Origin: Hyparrhenia diplandra
Lineage: Eukaryota; Streptophyta; Magnoliopsida; Poales; Poaceae
Length of the DNA: 64,000 nucleotides
Reading direction: 5' to 3'
NCBI GenBank assembly: GCA_015847255.1
Contig: JADLZK010001962.1
Coordinates: 1-64,000 of the forward strand
Positions 57,519-64,000 of the stretch are shown here, piece after piece. The first letter of the stretch is position 1. Each line of letters starts with the position of its first letter. Below the pieces are notes generated by a model. It did not search any database and had not been told where the DNA came from. It worked only from the letters and a program-made list of their open reading frames with translations. A program made the position numbers and the translations under genes.

Positions 57519-59375
57519 TCATGACTGAATAGGCTTGACCTTGAAGTGGAGACTGATAAGTGAAAACACAAAACACTTCAGATCCTGTGAAAAAAAACCC
57601 AGGGGAAAACTTTAGCAATGTAGATCCCATTAACAATACTTGACAAAAAAAAAAGTTTCACAAAAATTTAAACCACACATTCCAGGATGGATTAATTTAA
57701 CCTCATTTCATGATTTTGTATTACATTCAAATTAACCCCATGACAATGTTCCAGATTCTATAATGTACTCAAAATGGAAATGATCTGCTATGCAAGCTGA
57801 GAAATTTTGAGGATATATCAATTCAACATAAAAACAGACACACTATAAGGATGAATTTAGCCAATGTTTAGGGAAGGAGCATCATCAAATTGACAAATAC
57901 ATAAACAGTGCAGGAAACCTCATGGCCACAAGCACAATGGACATTTTTGTCTTTGCTGCGCACTTGGCAGTTCAGAGTTTTCACATATTTTACAAGTTTC
58001 AGATACAACAAACAAGTTTACTACCGGTTTATCTAACCGGAAGTTATTCCATGAAACAAGTATTGGCATGCCAATAACGCTTCAGGTAATAAGACATCAA
58101 TTAATTCTAGAGTGTGTAAATCAAAGCAACTAGCTAATTTCAAAGAAATAGCATCATCCAACAGCTAAGTTTCTGATGGGCAGTTGCCAGTTGGTACTAG
58201 AAACATAAAAACAATGTTTCCCCTGCATCTGGTTTGCACTTAATAATGATGATTATGTCAATACTACTAAGAGTGCAAGTTGTAAAGGGTGGAGCCAGAT
58301 ATGCTTCCTCAACAGGAACAGAAAAAAGGGTATTCCCAAAATTCCCAGGGGCAAAAACCGTGATTCATATATCATATATATATATCAAAAAACACTTGTA
58401 ATTCAAACATTAGTCAGTTCTACTTGCTCGACAGTCAACACTAAACACTATTTTAAACAACAAGAGAATAAGTTCAATCAATCTATCCAATGCCCACCAA
58501 TATGCAACTAAGAAGCGCAAAGAAGATCAAATGACAAATCTCAGAATTCTGACTGCAAGATAATAATTCTGGGTAACATCACAACATGGGACCAGTAAAA
58601 CCATACAGGTGACCTGCTTGCTCTGTTCAGTTTAACAAATCAAACGAACAAGTATCTATCACTGTCATCTCAGCTACATAAATTATGATTTGAATATCGT
58701 TGGCACCTAAAAAGTACAATGCAGGGCAAGGAATAAATCAGAAATAATATAATGGTTACATGGGCTGATGATAAAAACCTGGACCAAGTAGTAGAAGATG
58801 CGTAGGCCCTCCGGGTCTCTGCTCCCCTCAATATCGACAAGGGATCCAATCTTGGAGGTGGTGAATGAGATGTGCTCATTACCCATAACGATTTCGAGCT
58901 CCTGCCTGCCAATGTAGTTAGGTTCGGGCCAGTTCCTGTCATCCTCCCTCATAATCTGCGATGATGGGTGTCCAGCAGACAAGCAATCAATCGATCAAAC
59001 CGTTTGAGTCGAGAGGCCTCTGCCATTACTTGTAAACCCTAAGCGAATTAGGTTTTCCGTAGAGACTAATTAGAACCGAACCAACGAAGAAGTACAACAA
59101 GGAAGGAGAGTCAAATTAACTCACGTCTGACTTCTGGATGATCCTCCTCGCCTCGCGGACGACGGCGGGGAGACGAACACCTCCTTGCGGATCATCTTGT
59201 CGTTCTTGTAGTTGGAGTTGTTTGCGTAGCGGAGCTTGCAATCGGGGCGGAACTCGAACTCGAGGAACTCGTGGCCGTACTTGCCCTTGTGCCCCACGTA
59301 GTACCGCAGGTAGAACTCGTCGTCGCCGCCGCCGCCGCCGCCCCTGCTGCGGTTCTCGCCGCCGCGTGTCGGCAT
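57519..59375 (-). CDS. MAGO: Protein mago nashi homologue (exon junction complex)
   Basis: MAGO pairs with Y14 in the core of the exon junction complex, which marks spliced mRNAs for export, localisation and nonsense-mediated decay. Three exons (-): 59125-59375, 58779-58955, 57519-57584, GT/AG borders, all phase 0, 164 residues. After a Gly-rich start (MPTRGGENRSRGGGGGGDDE) come FYLRYYVGHKGKYGHEFLEF and FRPDCKLRYANNSNYKND; exon 2 has RQELEIVMGNEHISFTTSKI and DPEGLRIFYYLVQ; exon 3 gives DLKCFVFSLISLHFKVKPIQ and ends S-stop. One base is missing at CCCCGCCGTC (near 59163), which shifts the frame from VFVSP into the wrong end of exon 1. The frame afterwards (VVREARRIIQKSD) is fully conserved. Since MAGO is essential and usually single or low copy, a sequence error is likely. 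ATG 59375 fits the Gly-rich starts of plant MAGO proteins. Confidence 0.95.
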
Positions 59376-59974
59376 TGCTGGGCCAACGACACGACACGAC
59401 TTGCTTCGGCTCCCTTCCCGGTTTTTTTGGCCTCGGGCTCGTGGGGTTTGGGCTTGTAGCCGACGCAACGCGCGCTCGCCTCTTCTTATTAGACCCTGTT
59501 CCTCTCTTTTTCTCCTCGAATCGGAATCGGACCCTCCGTTTGGGCTTTTGACTGGGGTACGTCTCTTGACCTTTGAGGCCCATTTTCAAGCATGAACAAA
59601 GAAGCCCATATTCGAAAAGCCCGGTCCGTCACTTTTCATCAAAAGAATTGATGAATGAAGAGCTTCACTTGCTGAAATAACTTAAGTACTAGTGATTTCA
59701 TGCGCCATACGCCGCGAAAGCAATAACCACGACAATATTTGTAAAGAGAATGCACATAGATATTAGATGTCCGGATATCAGCTAAATATTATAATACCAA
59801 ATGTTCGGACATGATCTATAGTACGAGAAAAACATGATCTAAATATTGCGAGGAGGCTAGATAGATGTTGGTCGACAAAATCGTACATATAAGAGTGTAA
59901 CAGCATATGATATCATAGTGCATGCAGGATTTTGGTGCAAATGAGTCCATTGGATTGGAACAGAAGGGTTAACT
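59376..59974. other. Upstream of MAGO; 3' side of the next gene
   Basis: No further coding exon was recognised. 59376-59600 is the probable MAGO leader and promoter; 59640-59974 is AT-rich. Confidence 0.5.
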
Positions 59975-62450
59975 CTACGGCTGCAGATGGCGGCGAGATG
60001 GTTCAAATGATGAGTGGTCAAGCGGCTCTTCTTTGGCCGGTGTATCTTGTTCCTTGGGTGCACTTTCGGGACCTTTTGGCACGTTTTTTGGCATAAGGAA
60101 AGATGACAGGTTTCGATCCTGGGAATTCATAGCTCTTTTATTGTCCCATGTTTCTGCAAAGATTCAAAGCAAACTAAGGAACTTGTGCACACTAGGTAGC
60201 TGAGAAAGGTGTTCGAGTCAACATACATGCACTATATCAGAAGAAGAAAAAATCAAAGAGATGAACATGCATGAGTATAAAATGGAATAAGAGATAAAAT
60301 CTTGGCACCAACTCTAAACAATGTGTAATCCAAAGGATTCACATACTTTTCCTTGTACTGAAGTCTAATTATCAAATATTATATACTTTATCTCTGTAAT
60401 TTTAGTTTCCTATAGATCTTCAAAAATATCCGAATCCATCCACACCACTGTCTACTTGCCAAAAAAAAAAAAAAAATAGCAGCACCAGAGACAACAACAT
60501 AAACCACTTACTAAGCTCACAAATTTGGTCGGATCTTGGTTCTTGAGCCCACACCTTTCATAGAAAAAGCAATCACAAGGATCATGGAGCAGGAGCAAGT
60601 AGCATAACAAAACTGTGTGGAAAAAAGGAAGAAAAGCAAGTGTAAACTTAGGGCTGATCAAAAAAAATAGCAGGGATTTTTTTATATATTATAGAGTAAC
60701 CTTGAGCTGTGGTCACTGTGGATGATGACGCCGTTCCTCGGCTCCGTTTCACCATCCCTGCCGACACCTTGACCACATGGATCCATTGGTATCCGTAGCC
60801 ACGCGGCCCATCTCTTCCATCTCTATTGATGGGGCTACAAATATGCAACAAAGGGAGCAGATAGTTAACTCCGGACATGCTTTGTATGGTAACCGATACA
60901 AAGGAAAGAGTCGAGAAAATAAGATCAACCAACCACCAAAGCTGGATCCATAAAAAATTTAAAATAGAATCTATTGCATTGCAAGAACAATTGAAATGGA
61001 AGGGAGTCTAAAAGACCTATGGAAGTACAGACTGATGGAAGTAACATTAAACTACCACAACTTGCAGGGAAAAAAGGGAAGATATTCAAACTGGAATGAC
61101 CACACCATGAGTAAAGAGCCACATTCTGCATAAAAGTTTCGTTTTATTTGCATGAGATATTGCAAGTAAGCATAGTTTGCTTCTTAGTGATGGCTGACAT
61201 CACTGTTTTTTGGTTGAGATGTATATAAAGTTTTGGGTTACAAAAACATAGGAAAACAAAACTGAACTTAAAATAAGAAAAGTGACCCTCAGAACATCAA
61301 TGGTATCTAAAAGCTCATGTATGGCTGAGACATTATTCAAGCAAATTCATGAGTAAACAAAAAACACGATAAGCCACTCAAATTAATGTTACTATTTCTG
61401 AGAAAACAAAGACAAAAAAAACAAAAAAAAAAATGAGCACCTGATGCCCCTGATTGTCACTACTTTGTTCAAATACAGGTACCTTCAAATGGAGACTTAT
61501 CATCAAACAAACAGTAGTGGAATCAAAAGATAGCTACACTACATTCATTCAAATTTCAGAGTAGTCATACCCAGAAACATTAGTCATAATGATTGGACCA
61601 AATATTACTACATAGAAATAGTACACAGTTAATGCGTAGATGCTTTATTTTATTTTCTTTTTCATGCAATCTTTGAAGTGTCAGACCATGGCATCCTATA
61701 GCTGGAGACTCTGGAACTGTAGCGTGGGGAAAAATCATAGCACAGATTCTAGGCTGAAGTATTCAAAAATCTAGTCTGGAAATCCAATGTGCATAACACT
61801 GATATAAACACACGTCGAAACAACTAAATAATCTAATCATAGACTATTGTTGAGCAGGGACATACCATTTTCTCGGAAGGTGTGTGCGGATCTGCTGAGT
61901 CCAGAGGGCTGAGACGCGTGGTTTTGCCTCGGGAGTGAAAGAGGGTTCCGTGAATCGAGGGGAGAAAGGAAAATGGCCGCGGCGCAAGGCGTTTGAGCGG
62001 GGCGAGTCTGAGGTTGGTGACGACCTGCTGGAGCTCGGCGGAAATCGTCGTTGGTGGATTCACGGGCCCGGCTCCTTCAAACTCGACCGCGCTCTCACCG
62101 GCGTCGCTCCCTCCCTCCAACGGCGATCCCCACAAGCCCGGCAAGCACCTAGGAGCGGATGCAACCGTTGCCGACACCAGAGACCTCGCCCAAAACGCGA
62201 AGCGCGACGGTACCGGGAACCGAGGCCCAACGCCGCGAAGCGAGATTAGATTCCGCGAGGCGGCGACGCAATGTGGGAAGGGAAGACCGAGAGGGGAAAA
62301 CGGCGGCGGCGGCGGAAGAGAAGATTTGGGAAGGGAAGACCAGGATAGCGAGAAACGGCGGGCGGGGGGAAGAGAAGAAAAATTACCAAGCAACAAAGAA
62401 CGGCGGATGGCCCGTAACCGAGAAGAGACGGAGACGGGAGGAAGCTAGTT
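59975..62450 (-). CDS. Unrecognised spliced gene
   Basis: Exon-like blocks on the minus strand: last exon 59975-60153 (acceptor TTTGCAG; TWDNKRAMNSQDRNLSSFLM, then an acidic/Pro tail ending RRHLQP-stop), a possible exon 60555-60612, and 60701-60834 (ending CTCAAG|GTTAC; MEEMGRVATDTNGSMW, then after an extra base DGETEPRNGVIIHSDHSS). A GC-rich 5' block (61867-62450) ends GAGAAAATG|GTATGTCC and looks like a leader exon. The junctions between the middle blocks are not settled, and I recognise no domain. The pieces have the codon texture of a real small soluble plant protein, and the spacing fits one gene. Confidence in the gene is moderate, in the exact structure low. Confidence 0.45.
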
Positions 62451-62459
62451 TTTATCACC

Positions 62460-63345
62460 GGTAAAGTAGCAGCGGCCGACCCAATTCTCCACGGAACGAC
62501 CCAACTATCCCTGGTGCGCGGGCTCCACAGAGAACCGAAAGAAGCTATCCCCACCAACAGAGAGAAGGGTATAAAGATGCACGGCATGAAAGATTTGGGC
62601 TGGCGACGGGGCCCGCAAGGCCACCCAACGGAGCGGGCCAGCGCAGAGTCGTTCCCCCAACGAACGAGGGCGACAACGACGCACCGCCAGGGCGGAAACC
62701 ATACCGCGGGCCCCACGGTAAGGACAAGCGTTGCCACGACCACCAGGGCCCCGGAGGCCATCTCCCAACGGCAACCGACATATGGGACCAGGCCTGCTCA
62801 ACCAATCCACGACGCGACAGCGCTAGGGTGGCCCAATCCACGCCTCTTCGACCGAGGGGCGGGTCCGAGGCACCAACCAACAGGAGGCCGACAACGCCAT
62901 TGCATCCAGTTCCATCCAGTCAAAGCGGGCGACGACGACGCCCGCCTTCGGAAGACGCGGTGGGGCCTCGCGACGACGGCCGCAGACGGGCGCGTCAGTC
63001 AACCACTGCGAGCCGTCAATGCCCCGTGATCGCACGGCCACGGTAAAATTTGATGGCGTGGGACGCTGTGGCTGCGCGTTCTCTCCACAACAAATTTACT
63101 CTTTAAATACTCGTTGCATCCAAAGGTAGACAGCAAACTTGCAGAGATGCCTTCCTTCTGCTGGAAATAATGACACTGCATCAATGAACATGCAGCATCA
63201 CCTATCCTTTCACGGTGTAAGCGATTGTGTAGCACGTCGATTGAGTGACACATGGGTAGGCCGGATCGGAACGCAATAATTTAGGTTCCTATAAACGGAA
63301 ATTCACCTTACTTCACCCTAGAGCATATAGTCTTGCCGTGGAGTG
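62460..63345. other. GC-rich intergenic block, no supported gene
   Basis: Open frames on both strands (for example plus 62514-63029) lack an ATG start or recognised motif and mirror each other, as expected for GC-rich DNA. It includes the upstream side of the gene at 59975-62450. Confidence 0.45.
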
Positions 63346-63350
63346 GGGGC

Positions 63351-63668
63351 ATGCCTGATGCCGGCCTCAGCCTGCATGTGATGAACTGCAAAGCAATGAA
63401 AGATAAGGTTGCCTGCCATGCATGCCACCCGTGTCCTCCCATGATGATGGCTGACGAGCATGGATGTGCTGTTCACTGTTCACGCTTCCATGTACAGGCC
63501 TACAACACCTGCTGCAGCCTCACCGCGACCAACAGCGTTTTGGTGCAGGCCGCAGCAATACCCAGTACTAGCTATGTGTACTACGCGTATGGAGCCGGCC
63601 ATGGACAACTTGCGAGTTCAAGTGTTGTTGAAGATACCTTGAGCTCATCGCATTCGAGCACTGAGTAA
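63351..63668 (+). CDS. Small Cys-rich ORF, unrecognised
   Basis: 105 codons from ATG 63351. There is a Cys/His cluster near residues 21-55 (CHACHPCPP, CAVHC, NTCC), then a Ser-rich tail. There is no clear signal peptide, TATA box or neighbour exon. The eight Cys could indicate a small disulfide or metal-binding peptide or an exon of a larger gene continuing past the window. I do not recognise a family. Confidence 0.3.
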   Translation: MPDAGLSLHVMNCKAMKDKVACHACHPCPPMMMADEHGCAVHCSRFHVQAYNTCCSLTATNSVLVQAAAIPSTSYVYYAYGAGHGQLASSSVVEDTLSSSHSSTE

Positions 63669-64000
63669 TTAAGCATATATATTATTGTGAACGGTAGCCG
63701 ATTCCAGTTCAGCTTTTCTGTAATTCTACAAGGTACGTAACAAGGATATATACTAGTACAGTATAATTTCATCACTTCGATGACGTACAGCATCTTTATC
63801 GAGAATTCAGTGCTGCATCTTTATCAAGTAGCTGTCGTGCCTCAACTATATGCATGCATGCACTGCAGAAACGAATCACTGCTGCATGTGCTGCTGCTCC
63901 TCTGAATCAAGAGATCTCGCCTCAGCAGGTTTGAGGTTGTTTCTCTGCTGTAAATAGGAGTCTGGGACTGATGAGCGGACTGGCTATTTAAGACCGGTAA

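Noticed and set aside
62514..63029. 171-codon plus-strand frame and its minus-strand mirrors.
   Set aside because: No ATG at the frame start, no motif, and mirrored open frames typical of GC-rich DNA.

Overview
This is nuclear DNA from a flowering plant, almost certainly a grass (Poaceae, probably a PACMAD/panicoid type). The evidence is spliced eukaryotic genes with GT/AG introns, a CslE cellulose synthase-like gene, a D6PK-type AGC kinase, a MAGO gene, GC-rich first exons, and a dense load of grass-type transposons (Ac/Ds-like hAT, MULE, CACTA, Tourist MITEs, SINEs, solo LTRs). The species cannot be fixed from the sequence alone.

Layout. 1-3.6 kb: serine carboxypeptidase-like gene (+) with many small frame breaks. 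3.6-13.8 kb: transposon-rich DNA. It holds a solo LTR (target duplication AGGTG) nested in a second LTR, a small gene-like fragment inside the inner LTR, and a long-TIR element with GC-rich cargo. 13.9-22.3 kb: a CslE gene on the minus strand, seven exons, first intron about 5 kb and full of repeats. 24.6-26.2 kb: small three-exon gene (-) for an unrecognised, organelle-targeted, single-span membrane protein. 26-33 kb: gene-poor repeats and minisatellites. 33.3-36.4 kb: D6PK-like AGC VIII protein kinase (+). 37-53.6 kb: a duplicated locus with two paralogous small genes (-) for membrane-anchored Ala/Gly-rich proteins, the second carrying a Gly/His-rich tail, and a third gene-less copy of the flank. 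A complete non-autonomous LTR retrotransposon lies between the two genes. An Ac/Ds-like element that has itself received a LINE-like retroposon and a MULE lies just beyond them. 53.6-57.2 kb: CACTA end, three SINE copies and MITEs. 57.5-59.4 kb: MAGO (exon junction complex core, -). 60-62.5 kb: an unrecognised spliced gene (-). 63.4 kb: a small Cys-rich ORF (+).

Two points stand out. First, nearly every conserved gene, including MAGO and the kinase, is broken by single-base insertions or deletions while its amino acids are otherwise intact. That pattern fits consensus-sequence error better than independent pseudogenisation, so 'broken' should be read with care here. Second, the paralogous Gly/His-rich membrane microprotein pair and the three-layer nested transposon with exact target duplications (8, 14 and 9 bp) are the most distinctive structures.

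The genes do not form a pathway. They are ordinary, unlinked plant functions (wall polysaccharide synthesis, polar auxin transport regulation, mRNA surveillance, peptide hydrolysis) separated by repeats.
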